Source: JAWVFK01 sp033856175
GTDB lineage: Bacteria; Actinomycetota; Thermoleophilia; Solirubrobacterales; 70-9
Assembly (NCBI GenBank): GCA_033856175.1
Contig: JAWVFK010000010.1
Span: 1 to 64,000, forward strand
Direction of reading: 5' to 3'
DNA: 64,000 nt
The position numbers and the translations under genes were made by a program. The notes under the pieces were generated by a model. The model did not search any database, was not told the origin of the DNA, and saw only the letters and a list, made by a program, of their open reading frames with translations. Shown in pieces: positions 16,604 through 24,999 of this stretch. How positions within the stretch are numbered: the first letter of the stretch is position 1; each line of letters starts with the position of its first letter.

Positions 16604-18916
16604 CTAGGCCTGAGCCGGCGTGCCGTCGCTGTCGGGATCGCGAGGGGTGAGACGCACCGGCGCCGCCTGCAGTGCACGCAGGCGCAGGTCCGACCAGGTC
16701 ATGCCCTCGCGGACTAGGGCCGGCAGGCCCAGGGCCACCGCTGTCGCTATCTCCACCGCCTGCAAGATCACTCCGTAGGCGAGGGCATCGCCGTCGCTTA
16801 CCCCAAAGCCTGTTGTCAGGACGCTGATCGTCGCCAGCTGGAAGATGCCGACGTTCGAGGGCGTGGCCGGGACCACGGCCGTGACGTTGACGGCGAACAA
16901 CACCGCCGCCGCCGCGCCGATGCCGGCGTGGTCGAGGCTCAGTGCATTGACCAGCGCGTAGCAGGCAAGCAGCTGGACTCCCCATGCCGCCAGCTGCGCC
17001 GCCGCGGCGAAGGCGCCGAGGCGAACGTCGCGAAAGGCTCGCAGCCCTCGGCGAACCTGGATCAGCGCTGCCTTGATCGACTCCGCGGCCCTCGCGATCC
17101 GACCCCCTCCCCCGCTGCGCAGCACCACCGGCGCCAGCAGGACCGCGACGAGCAGGGCCAGCGGCGCCGCCGAGGCGATGAAGAGCTTGGTCGAGCTCGA
17201 GTGGAAGAGGTCGGTGGTGCTGACGATGATCGCGCCGAGGCCGATCAGGGCGACGATGTTGAGGACCGTCTGCGAGACCAGGGTGCCGAGCAGGACCGGG
17301 AACGTCTCGCGCATGCGGCCGGTGCGGCGGGCCAGGACCATCGCCCTCGCCGGCTCGCCCAGCCGCGCCGGCAGCGTCGCCGACATCAGCACGCCGATCA
17401 TCGTCGCCGAGGTGACGTCGCGGCGGCGCAGCCGGCGGCCGGGCAGCGCGGCCCGGGCGATCGCGTACCACGATGCCGCGCGCAGGAAGAGCGATGCCGC
17501 CATCAGCCCCGCCGCGACCAGCACGAGTGAGGCGTCGGAGGCGACGATGCTGTCGGCGACCGTGCTGATCCCCACCCGGCGCAGCGCCAGCAACGTCAGG
17601 CCGATGCCGAGAATCCCGGCGAAGCCGAGCGCCAGGCGGCGCGCGATCCGCCCCCGCCGGCCCGCGCCCGGGGCCGGCTCGGGGTCGAGCGACGGCAGTC
17701 GCTGCGGCGGCTTGCGGCCGCGGCCGTCCACCGGCGCCAGCCCGGTCGCCCGCGTCACTCGCTCGACCCTCGTCGCCGGCTGGGGCGCGTGCTGGACGAG
17801 GTCGTAGACCTCCTCGACCTGGTCGGCGACCCTCGGCCAGGCGTAGCGGTCGGCGCTGCGACGGGCCGCCTTGCCCATCGCCAGCCTGCGCTCCGGCTCG
17901 ACGTACATCGTCTGCAGCGCCTCGGCCAGGGTCTGCGGGTCGGCCGGCGGCACCAGGACGCCGTCGACCCCGTCGCTGACGACGTCGGAGTAGCCGGCGA
18001 TCGCCGAGGCGATGACCGGCGTCCCCGCCGCGAAGGCCTCCGTCAACACCATGCCGAAGCTCTCGCCCGCCAGCGACGGCGCGCAGAGCACGTCCGCCTC
18101 GTGCAGCGCCCGCCAGAGCTCGTCGTGCGAGACCCTGCCGCGGGCGTCGATGTGGCGCGCCACCTCGGGGTCGGTCAGGTAGCGCTCGATCTCGTCGCCG
18201 TCGGCGCCGATGATCGTCAGCCGCGAGGGGACATGCTCGACGAGGCCGCCGAAGGCGGTCAGCAGCACCGGCAGGCCCTTGCGCTCCTCCGGGCGGCCGA
18301 CGAACAGCACCCGCAGCTCCTCGCTGGCCGGCTTCGGCTGATCCGGCGGCGCGTCGACGTCGACGCCGTTGGGAATGATCCGGTAGTCGCCGCCGAAGAA
18401 GCGGCGGCCGGTCCAGGCGGCGGCCTCCGAGACGGCGATCCGAGCGTGGAGCTTGTTGAAGATCCGCCGGGCGCCGAGGGCCGTGGCGATGTGGTTGGGC
18501 ATCGGCTTGGTCGAGTAGGCGTGGAAGGTGCCGACGACGGGCGAGCGAGCGGCGCCGACCGCGTCCCAGCCGATCACCGGGGCAACCGGCTCGTGGATGT
18601 GGACGACGTCGAAGTCGCCGTTGCGCAGCTCGGCTCGCATCGCGATCACGCCTCGCGGCGAGATGCAGAGGTTCGAGACGGCGCCGTTGGCGCCGAAGCC
18701 GATCGTCCGGCCCAGCGGCACGAGGTAGTCGGGGCGGCGATCGTCCTCCGCCGGAGCACGGTGAAGCAACCGCCCAAGGCGGTCATCGGGGTCCCAGGGA
18801 GCGAGGACCCGAACGTGATGGCCACGGTCGAGGAGCTCTTCCGTGAGCGCCTCGATGTGCCGGTTCACGCCCCCCTGGTAGGTCCAGGAGTACGGCGAGA
18901 CGAGCGCGATCCGCAT
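16604..18916 (-). CDS. PimA-like GT4 glycosyltransferase fused to a UPF0104/AglD-type flippase domain
   Basis: This protein of 770 residues has two parts. Residues 1 to about 375 are a GT-B family 4 glycosyltransferase: MRIALVSPYSWTYQGGV, VVHIHEP (104-110), FVGRPEERKG and the EX7E motif with Glu285 and Glu293. The start resembles PimA, which mannosylates phosphatidyl-myo-inositol. A Pro/Arg-rich linker (about 376-425) leads to about eight membrane helices (430-735) of the UPF0104/LPG-synthase-TM type, ending near VVPATPSNVGIFQLA. The fusion suggests that one polypeptide adds a sugar to a lipid and helps move or anchor the product. The start is ATG 18916, with TAAGGT 7 bases upstream. The donor sugar is unknown. 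Confidence 0.85.
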   Translation of the reverse strand: MRIALVSPYSWTYQGGVNRHIEALTEELLDRGHHVRVLAPWDPDDRLGRLLHRAPAEDDRRPDYLVPLGRTIGFGANGAVSNLCISPRGVIAMRAELRNGDFDVVHIHEPVAPVIGWDAVGAARSPVVGTFHAYSTKPMPNHIATALGARRIFNKLHARIAVSEAAAWTGRRFFGGDYRIIPNGVDVDAPPDQPKPASEELRVLFVGRPEERKGLPVLLTAFGGLVEHVPSRLTIIGADGDEIERYLTDPEVARHIDARGRVSHDELWRALHEADVLCAPSLAGESFGMVLTEAFAAGTPVIASAIAGYSDVVSDGVDGVLVPPADPQTLAEALQTMYVEPERRLAMGKAARRSADRYAWPRVADQVEEVYDLVQHAPQPATRVERVTRATGLAPVDGRGRKPPQRLPSLDPEPAPGAGRRGRIARRLALGFAGILGIGLTLLALRRVGISTVADSIVASDASLVLVAAGLMAASLFLRAASWYAIARAALPGRRLRRRDVTSATMIGVLMSATLPARLGEPARAMVLARRTGRMRETFPVLLGTLVSQTVLNIVALIGLGAIIVSTTDLFHSSSTKLFIASAAPLALLVAVLLAPVVLRSGGGGRIARAAESIKAALIQVRRGLRAFRDVRLGAFAAAAQLAAWGVQLLACYALVNALSLDHAGIGAAAAVLFAVNVTAVVPATPSNVGIFQLATISVLTTGFGVSDGDALAYGVILQAVEIATAVALGLPALVREGMTWSDLRLRALQAAPVRLTPRDPDSDGTPAQA

Positions 18917-18923
18917 CGGAGCT

Positions 18924-18929
18924 ACCTTA
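18924..18929 (-). promoter_or_regulatory. Leaderless -10-like element of the GT4-flippase gene
   Basis: TAAGGT on the minus strand lies 7 bases before ATG 18916, with no ribosome site. Confidence 0.4.
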
Positions 18930-18977
18930 CCGGCGAAATCGCGCCCGGCTGGTGGCTTACGTCACGAACAGGCGTGG

Positions 18978-20861
18978 CTAACCTCGAGATTGCGACCAGG
19001 CAAAGCAGGCGTAGCTGGCGACCCAGCCGGTGCCGATGATCAGGATCAGCGCCCCGGAGTCGTTGGCGAGCACGCCGACCAGCGTCGCCGCCAGCGCGCC
19101 GAGCAGCCCAGCGAGCGCCGGCTCACGGCCGGCGAACCAGGCGGCAACATGGCGCCGGAGGAAGAAGGCGGCGATGAAGCCGCCGACGGCCAGGACGAGG
19201 AACGGGCTGTCGATCGGCCGCGCGAAGCTGCCCGCCGCCGATCGCAGCCGCCGGCTGGCGATGTCGGCCAGATCATGCGAGCCGCCGGCGTGGAGGACCG
19301 ATCGGCTGAGGTGCGAGTCGCCGCCGGCGACGAGATCGAGGCCGATCAGCGCCAGCAGGCCAACCAGCGGCGCGGCGATCACCAGCGCGACGAGCCGCCT
19401 GCCGCGCAGCCCGAGCGTGTAGACGGCCGCCGCCGCGGCGCCAACCGGCAGGACGATCGCCGCGCCGACATCGGCGCCGAAGCGCCCCGCCGCGAAGACG
19501 ACCGTCGCCAGCGCCGCCACGGCCAGGAACGTCGCCGCGCGACGCCGCGGCGGCCCCACGGGCAGGCTCGCCAGCGCCGCTCCCGTGCCGAGCACGACCA
19601 GCGCCGCCAGCGTCGCCTCCAGCTCGTTGCCGATGCCGTAGAAGCGAACGCCGAGGGCTGGGTTCGGCCCCATCAGCGAAAGCGGCGTCAGGCCGAGGCC
19701 GGCGACCAGGTCGAGGGCGTAGGCGCCGACCGTCGCGCCGCTGGCGACGGCGTAGGCCCGGTAGCCGGGCGCGAGGCGCAGGGTGAGCGCCGCCAGCAGC
19801 GGTGCCCCGAGGCCGACGATCAGCCGCTCGGCCATCCGCGGCGGCTCGATCGCCGCGCCGGCCAGCAGCAGCGCCGGCATGTAGACCGTCGTCACCGCCA
19901 GCAGCGCCGCCACCTGCCGGCGACGGCGCCTGTCGAGGAGCCCGACGGCGACCGCCGCGAGGAGCCAGATCAAGACGTTGGTGCCGATCACCGGGCCGCG
20001 GCGCGGTACCACCCGCGACAGCCGAGCGTCCAGCGCCGCCAGCTGTCCCGGGTCGACCCCGCCCGCCGAGCGGATCGGCCGGCCGAGCATCTGCTTCGGC
20101 GCCTCGACGCCGAAGCGCCGCAGGATCGTCGGCGCGACGTCGGTCGCCAGGACCATCCCGCGCAACCGCGTCGAGTCCGAGGTCAGGTTGCCGTCGAAGC
20201 CCGAGCCGGCGATGCCGAGGGCGAGGCCATGGTGCGAGCGCGGCGGCGGCCGCTCGAGTGCGATCAGCATGTCGCCGACCCGCAGCCGCTCGATCAGCCC
20301 TCGCAGCTCGCCGACGTAGGCCCCCTCCACCGTCAGCCCCGGCGGGCAGTCCGATCGAATACCGCAGAAGCTTCGCCGCTGGCCGAATCGGCCGCGACGG
20401 TCGACGGCGATCAGCGCCGGGGTCAGCAGGTCGCGCTGGACGCGGGCCGCCACCGATGGGCTCGCCCCGGCGAGCGTCGAGGCGAGCAGGCCGGGAACGA
20501 TGTCCGCCGGCGCCGAGTCGGCCCGCCGCAGAACCTCGTCCCAGTGCGGCACGCGGCCGTCGAACGGCAGCAGGAACGGCAGATCCTCGTCGTAGAAGCC
20601 ATTGAAGATCCGGTTGCCCTGGCTGATGTCGAGGTAGGTCTGCTCGGCGCCGACCCGCGCCAGCCCGGCGCTCATCAGCCCGGGGGAGATCCCCCGCACG
20701 GCGCCCAGCTCGGCCGGCTCGGTGCCGTTGGGCACGACGGCGACGATCACCCGCGGCGGGCCGACGACGGTCTTCGCCGCGGCGCTCGCGGGCGCCAGGA
20801 CCGCCAGCGTGAGGCCCAGCAGGGCCGCCGTGCGAAAATGCCGCCCCGTGGCCGAGCGCAC
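18978..20861 (-). CDS. Membrane protein with alkaline-phosphatase-superfamily-like ectodomain
   Basis: From GTG 20861 the protein has 627 residues: a signal peptide (TAALLGLTLAVLAPASAAA), an extracytoplasmic domain of about 300 residues, then about ten membrane helices. The ectodomain ends with TDVAPTILRRFGV followed by GRPI, like the C-terminus of sulfatase/alkaline-phosphatase-fold proteins, but the expected metal-binding Asp-Ser/Thr start motif was not found; it begins VVAVVPNGTEPAELG. It may transfer phospho-groups on envelope glycans or be a non-catalytic relative. The start overlaps that of hemQ on the other strand by 14 bases. It sits among glycolipid genes. Confidence 0.7.
   Translation of the reverse strand: MRSATGRHFRTAALLGLTLAVLAPASAAAKTVVGPPRVIVAVVPNGTEPAELGAVRGISPGLMSAGLARVGAEQTYLDISQGNRIFNGFYDEDLPFLLPFDGRVPHWDEVLRRADSAPADIVPGLLASTLAGASPSVAARVQRDLLTPALIAVDRRGRFGQRRSFCGIRSDCPPGLTVEGAYVGELRGLIERLRVGDMLIALERPPPRSHHGLALGIAGSGFDGNLTSDSTRLRGMVLATDVAPTILRRFGVEAPKQMLGRPIRSAGGVDPGQLAALDARLSRVVPRRGPVIGTNVLIWLLAAVAVGLLDRRRRRQVAALLAVTTVYMPALLLAGAAIEPPRMAERLIVGLGAPLLAALTLRLAPGYRAYAVASGATVGAYALDLVAGLGLTPLSLMGPNPALGVRFYGIGNELEATLAALVVLGTGAALASLPVGPPRRRAATFLAVAALATVVFAAGRFGADVGAAIVLPVGAAAAAVYTLGLRGRRLVALVIAAPLVGLLALIGLDLVAGGDSHLSRSVLHAGGSHDLADIASRRLRSAAGSFARPIDSPFLVLAVGGFIAAFFLRRHVAAWFAGREPALAGLLGALAATLVGVLANDSGALILIIGTGWVASYACFAWSQSRG
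20834..20839 (+). promoter_or_regulatory. Leaderless -10-like element before hemQ
   Basis: GAAAAT lies 8 bases before GTG 20848. It is weaker than the TANNNT elements but has the same spacing. Confidence 0.3.
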
Positions 20862-21552
20862 CTTCGCCAAGTTCAGCTTCTTCAAGACCGATCCCGCCTG
20901 GCGCCGCCAGGACGAGCAGCGGCGCGCGCAGGACAAGCGCGAGTTCGTCGCCGCCTGCGAGGACTTCGCGCTGGACCGGTCACTGCGGGCATATTCAACT
21001 GTAGGCACCCGCGGCGACGTCGACCTGCTGCTGCTGAGCCAGAGCCCTGACCTCGAGGACCTCCATACCTTCCACGTCGTCCTCGGCCAGAGCGGCCTCG
21101 CCAAGTGGATGTCGACGCCCTACTCCTACCTGGCGATGACCAAGCCCTCGCAGTACTCCGAAGAGCAGCCGCGGCCCGAGCTCTGCACCTCCCAGCGCCG
21201 CTACCTCTTCGTCTATCCCTTCTGGAAGAAGCGCGAGTGGTACGCGCTCGACGCCGAGGAGCGCGGCCGGATCATGCGCGAGCACATCGAGATCGGCCGC
21301 CGCTACCCGGAGATCACGATCAACACCGCGTACTCTTTCGGCCTCGACGACCAGGAGTTCGTCGTGTCGTTCGAAGCGGACGAGCCGGGGGACTTCCTCG
21401 ATCTCGTCCAGGAGCTGCGCGGCTCCGAGTCCAGCTCGTACACGCTTCGCGACACGCCGATCTTCACCTGCGTGGCGATGTCGGTCGGCAAGGCGATCGA
21501 CGCCCTCGACGGGGTCAGCGCCAACGCCGCGGCGGCAACCGCGATCGCCTGA
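20848..21552 (+). CDS. hemQ: Coproheme decarboxylase HemQ / chlorite dismutase family
   Basis: This protein of 234 residues belongs to the chlorite dismutase-like family whose actinobacterial members convert coproheme III to heme b, the last step of the coproporphyrin route. Family segments are TFAKFSFFKTDPAWRR, TPYSYLAMTKPSQY (candidate tyrosine), REHIEIGRRYPEI (candidate proximal His) and SFGLDDQEFVVSFE. GTG 20848 is used because no later start keeps the N-terminal strand. It is probably co-transcribed with fprA, 32 bases downstream. No other heme genes are in the window. Confidence 0.9.
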   Translation: MAERTFAKFSFFKTDPAWRRQDEQRRAQDKREFVAACEDFALDRSLRAYSTVGTRGDVDLLLLSQSPDLEDLHTFHVVLGQSGLAKWMSTPYSYLAMTKPSQYSEEQPRPELCTSQRRYLFVYPFWKKREWYALDAEERGRIMREHIEIGRRYPEITINTAYSFGLDDQEFVVSFEADEPGDFLDLVQELRGSESSSYTLRDTPIFTCVAMSVGKAIDALDGVSANAAAATAIA

Positions 21553-21584
21553 CAACCACAGAGCTAGAAAGGGCAGAACCACAG

Positions 21585-22997
21585 ATGAGCGAGCTTGGCA
21601 CGGTCGAGAACCCCCTCCGCGTCGCGATCGTCGGATCGGGCCCCGCGGGCTTCTACGCCGCCGACCACCTGATGAAGCGCGAGGGCGTCGAGGTCGACAT
21701 GTTCGACCGCCTGCCCACCCCCTACGGCCTCGTCCGCGGCGGCGTCGCCCCCGACCACCCGAAGATCAAGTCGGTGATCCGCGTCTACGAGAAGACCGCC
21801 GCCAAGCCCGGCTACCGCTTCTTCGGCAACGTCGACATCGGCCGCGACATCAGCGAGCGCGACCTCGCCGACCGCTACCACGTCGTCGTCTACGCCTACG
21901 GCGCCGAGACCGACCGCCACCTCGGCATCCCCGGTGAGGATCTGCCCGGCAGCCACCCCGCCACGGCCTTCGTCGGCTGGTACAACGCCCACCCCGACTA
22001 CGCCGGGCTCGAGTTCGACCTCTCGCACGAGCGCGCCGTCGTCATCGGCAACGGCAACGTCGCGATGGACGTCGCCCGGATGCTGGCGCTGACGCCCGAC
22101 GAGCTGCGCGAGACCGACACCGCCGACCACGCGATCGAGGCGCTCGCCGCCTCGCAGGTGCGCGAGATCGTCGTCCTCGGCCGTCGCGGCCCGGCCCAGG
22201 CGGCTTTCACCAACCCCGAGATCAAGGAGCTCGGCGAGATGGTCGACGCCGACTGCATCGTCACGCCGGAGGAGGTCGAGCTCGACCCGCAGAGCGCCGC
22301 CGAGCTTGCCTCCGACGCCGCCGACAAGACCCATCGCGTCAACGTCGAGATCCTCAGGGAGTTCGCCTCGCGCTCGCCGCAGGGCAAGAGCAAGCGGATC
22401 GTCCTCCAGTTCCTGCGCTCGCCGCTCGAGATCCAGGGCGACGGCAGGGTCGAGCGAGTGATCGTCGGCCGCAACCGGCTCGAGGCCGGTCAGCACGGGC
22501 GCATCGCCCCGGTCGACACCGGCGAGCGCGAGACGATCGAGGCCGGGCTCGTCCTGCGCTCGGTCGGCTACAAGGGCATCGGCCTCGGCTCGGTCCCCTT
22601 CGACGACCAGCGCGGCGTGATCCAGAACTCCGACGGCCGCATCAGCGGGCCCACCGGCAACCACCTGCGCGGCCAGTACGCGGTCGGCTGGATCAAGCGC
22701 GGGCCCAGCGGCGTCATCGGCACCAACAAGAAGGACGCCCAGGAGACGGTCGACAACATCTTCGAGGACGTCGACGCCGGCCACGTCCACACGCCGCAGA
22801 CGAGCGACCCCGGCGCGATCGTCGCCCTGCTGGAAGAGCGCGGCATCGACTACGTCAGCTTCGCCGGCTGGAAGGCGATCGACGCGGCCGAGGTCGGCCG
22901 CGGCGAGCCACAGGGACGGCCGCGGGTCAAGTTCACCTCGATCGACGAGATGCTCGAGGCGGCGGGTGCCGCGTCCGCCGACGCCGTCGCCGGCTGA
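21585..22997 (+). CDS. fprA: Ferredoxin/ferredoxin-NADP reductase (FprA type)
   Basis: This FAD enzyme of 470 residues is of the adrenodoxin-reductase type and passes electrons from NADPH to ferredoxin. The FAD-binding GSGPAGFYAA is near residue 18, PTPYGLVRGGVAPDHP near 44, and the NADP-binding GNGNVAMDVARML near 154. The C-terminal block GWIKRGPSGVIGTNKKDA is characteristic of FprA. ATG 21585 follows a short purine run. Its position after hemQ suggests it could supply electrons for heme or Fe-S chemistry (inference). Confidence 0.93.
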   Translation: MSELGTVENPLRVAIVGSGPAGFYAADHLMKREGVEVDMFDRLPTPYGLVRGGVAPDHPKIKSVIRVYEKTAAKPGYRFFGNVDIGRDISERDLADRYHVVVYAYGAETDRHLGIPGEDLPGSHPATAFVGWYNAHPDYAGLEFDLSHERAVVIGNGNVAMDVARMLALTPDELRETDTADHAIEALAASQVREIVVLGRRGPAQAAFTNPEIKELGEMVDADCIVTPEEVELDPQSAAELASDAADKTHRVNVEILREFASRSPQGKSKRIVLQFLRSPLEIQGDGRVERVIVGRNRLEAGQHGRIAPVDTGERETIEAGLVLRSVGYKGIGLGSVPFDDQRGVIQNSDGRISGPTGNHLRGQYAVGWIKRGPSGVIGTNKKDAQETVDNIFEDVDAGHVHTPQTSDPGAIVALLEERGIDYVSFAGWKAIDAAEVGRGEPQGRPRVKFTSIDEMLEAAGAASADAVAG

Positions 22998-24279
22998 CCG
23001 AGCCCGCGGGCTCGCCGGCTGGATAGCGCTCGCCGCGATCGTCGCGGCGTCCTGGTGGATGGCCGCCGGCGCAGCGGCGCATCCCGCCTTCGTCCTGGTC
23101 CGCGCCAACCACGGCGGCTATCCGGCGGCGCTGCGCGGGCCGCTGGAGGGGATTGGCGTGCCGCTGGGGCCGGGCGGGTTCGTCGCCCTGCTGCTCGTTG
23201 CCTCGATCGCCTATCTGGTCGTGCTCTGGGCGGCCGCGGCGCTGCCGCGGCGGGCCGTCTTCGGCGCGATCGTCGCCGCGGTGCTTGCGATGACCCTCGC
23301 CCCTCCCCTGCTCTCCAGCGATGTCTTCAACTACATCGGCTATGCCCGGCTCGACGTTCTGCACGGGCTCAACCCGTACCAGCACGCGCTCGACGCGGCT
23401 CCCAGCGATGCCGCCTTCGCCTACGTCGGCTGGCAGCACTCGACGAGCGCCTACGGGCCGCTGTTCACGCTGCTGACGCTGCCGCTGGCGAAGCTCGGCC
23501 TGACCGGGGCGCTGTGGACGCTGAAGGCGCTGACGGCAGCGGCGGCGCTGGCCTGCATCGCCCTCGCCGCCGGCTGCGCCAAGCGGGTCGGCCGCGATCC
23601 CCTGGCGGCGGCGCTCTTCGTCGGCCTCAACCCGATCTTCCTCGTCTTCGCCGTCGGCGGCGCCCACAACGACCTGCTGATGATGGCGCTCGCGCTGGCC
23701 GGCGTCTACGCCCTGCTCGGGCGGCGCGAGGCGGTGGGCGCGGCGGCCGTCACCACCGCGGCGGCGGTCAAGACCTCGGCGGCGCTGCTGGCGCCGTTCG
23801 CGATCCTCGGCGCCCGCCACCGCGGCCGGGCGCTTGTCGCCGTGCTGGCCGCGGCCGCCACCTTCGCCCTGCTGGCCCTCGCCGTCTTCGGCTCGCATCT
23901 GTTCAGCGTCGTCCGCGTTCTCGGCGACGAGGCCCATGCCGGCTCGCTGCACAGCCTGCCGAAGTCGATCGCCTCGATCAGCGGCATCGACATCGCCGTG
24001 CTGCGACCGCTCGGCACCGCGATCGCGCTGGCGGCGATCGCCGCCCTGCTCTGGCAGGCCGCCCGCGATCGCACCGCCTGGCTCGGCGCCGCCGCCTGGG
24101 CGACGATCGCCGTGCTGGCGACGACGACCTACATGCTGCCCTGGTACCTGATCTGGGCGCTGCCGCTGGCGGCGATCGCAGCGCCGCCGCAGCGCGGCTG
24201 GCGGCTCGGCGACCAGCGCCTCTGGGCGCTCGCGCTCTGCGCCTTCGTCATCGCCCTGCGAATCCCGACGATCGCCTGA
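22966..24279 (+). CDS. MptB-like polyprenol-phosphate-mannose-dependent mannosyltransferase
   Basis: This membrane protein of 437 residues has about ten to twelve helices. The N-terminal extracytoplasmic loop contains LSSDVFNYIGYARLDVLHG then NPYQHALD, and AFAYVGWQHSTSAYGPL follows, resembling GT-C mannosyltransferases of the MptA/MptB and GT87 groups that lengthen lipomannan-type polymers from polyprenyl-phosphomannose. The acidic residue in SSDVFNY is the likely catalytic Asp. The start GTG overlaps the end of fprA by 32 bases, so the two are probably co-transcribed. It fits with the PimA-like fusion nearby. Confidence 0.75.
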   Translation: MPRPPTPSPADRARGLAGWIALAAIVAASWWMAAGAAAHPAFVLVRANHGGYPAALRGPLEGIGVPLGPGGFVALLLVASIAYLVVLWAAAALPRRAVFGAIVAAVLAMTLAPPLLSSDVFNYIGYARLDVLHGLNPYQHALDAAPSDAAFAYVGWQHSTSAYGPLFTLLTLPLAKLGLTGALWTLKALTAAAALACIALAAGCAKRVGRDPLAAALFVGLNPIFLVFAVGGAHNDLLMMALALAGVYALLGRREAVGAAAVTTAAAVKTSAALLAPFAILGARHRGRALVAVLAAAATFALLALAVFGSHLFSVVRVLGDEAHAGSLHSLPKSIASISGIDIAVLRPLGTAIALAAIAALLWQAARDRTAWLGAAAWATIAVLATTTYMLPWYLIWALPLAAIAAPPQRGWRLGDQRLWALALCAFVIALRIPTIA

Positions 24280-24304
24280 GCGTCGCGCTGACACAATCCC
24301 AGCC

Positions 24305-24544
24305 GTGGCGATCGAACTGGATGAGGTCAAGCGACTGATCGAGGCGGCGCTGCCGGGGGCGGCGGTCGAGGTCTCCGACCAGACCGGCGGCGGCGATCAT
24401 CTGCTCGCCGAGGTCAGGGCTCCCCAGTTCGCCGGCCGCAGCCGGATCGAGCAGCACCGCCTGGTCAAGGCAGCAGTCCAGGAGCGCTTCGACGACGGCT
24501 CGATCCACGCCCTCACGCTGAAGACGACGCCGCTCGACGGCTGA
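24305..24544 (+). CDS. BolA-family protein
   Basis: This protein of 79 residues shows the BolA fold: AIELDEVKRLIEAALPGA, strands VEVSDQTGGGDHLLAEV, and RIEQHRLVKAAVQERF with the conserved His in EQHRLV. BolA proteins pair with CGFS monothiol glutaredoxins through a bridged [2Fe-2S] cluster, and exactly such a glutaredoxin is the next gene. GTG 24305 has no ribosome site, and a weak TGACACAAT extended -10 lies about 6 bases upstream. Confidence 0.85.
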   Translation: MAIELDEVKRLIEAALPGAAVEVSDQTGGGDHLLAEVRAPQFAGRSRIEQHRLVKAAVQERFDDGSIHALTLKTTPLDG

Positions 24545-24571
24545 GCGCAAAGGCCACGGGAGGCCCTGCTC

Positions 24572-24577
24572 TAGACT
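24572..24577 (+). promoter_or_regulatory. Leaderless -10-like element before the CGFS glutaredoxin
   Basis: TAGACT lies 8 bases before ATG 24586, with no ribosome site. Confidence 0.45.
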
Positions 24578-24585
24578 CGGTGGCG

Positions 24586-24987
24586 ATGACCGAGCCCGAT
24601 CTCAAGCAGCAGGTCGAGCGGCTGATCGCCGACAACCAGGCACTCCTGTTCATGAAGGGGACGCCGGAGATGCCGCGCTGCGGCTTCTCGATGCGCGTCG
24701 TTCAGATGCTCGAGTCGCTCGGCGCCGAATACGGGGCGATCGACGTCCTGCCGGCGCTCGAGCCGCTGCGCCAGGTGACCGGTGAGATCTCCGACTGGCG
24801 CACCTTCCCCCAGCTCTACGTCAACGGCGAGCTGCTCGGCGGCGCCGACATCGTCGAGGAGATGTACGAGTCGGGCGAGCTCGCCGACCTGCTCGGCGTC
24901 GCCCAGCCGGACGCCGTCGCCGCGGAGACCGGGCCCAGCGAGGGCGAGCTGCCCGCCAGCTCACCGCCGTTGCAGATCGAGACCTAG
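24586..24987 (+). CDS. grxD: Monothiol glutaredoxin (CGFS type, Grx4/GrxD)
   Basis: This protein of 133 residues has FMKGTPEMPRCGFSMRVVQM, the hallmark of Grx4-like proteins, with a single active Cys in CGFS that ligates a [2Fe-2S] cluster. TFPQLYVNGELLGGADI is the glutathione-binding region. A C-terminal tail of about 30 residues is disordered and acidic. Together with the adjacent BolA gene it should form a BolA-Grx Fe-S carrier complex. ATG 24586 is preferred to GTG 24580 because of the promoter spacing. Confidence 0.92.
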   Translation: MTEPDLKQQVERLIADNQALLFMKGTPEMPRCGFSMRVVQMLESLGAEYGAIDVLPALEPLRQVTGEISDWRTFPQLYVNGELLGGADIVEEMYESGELADLLGVAQPDAVAAETGPSEGELPASSPPLQIET

Positions 24988-24999
24988 AGCCTCGCTGCC

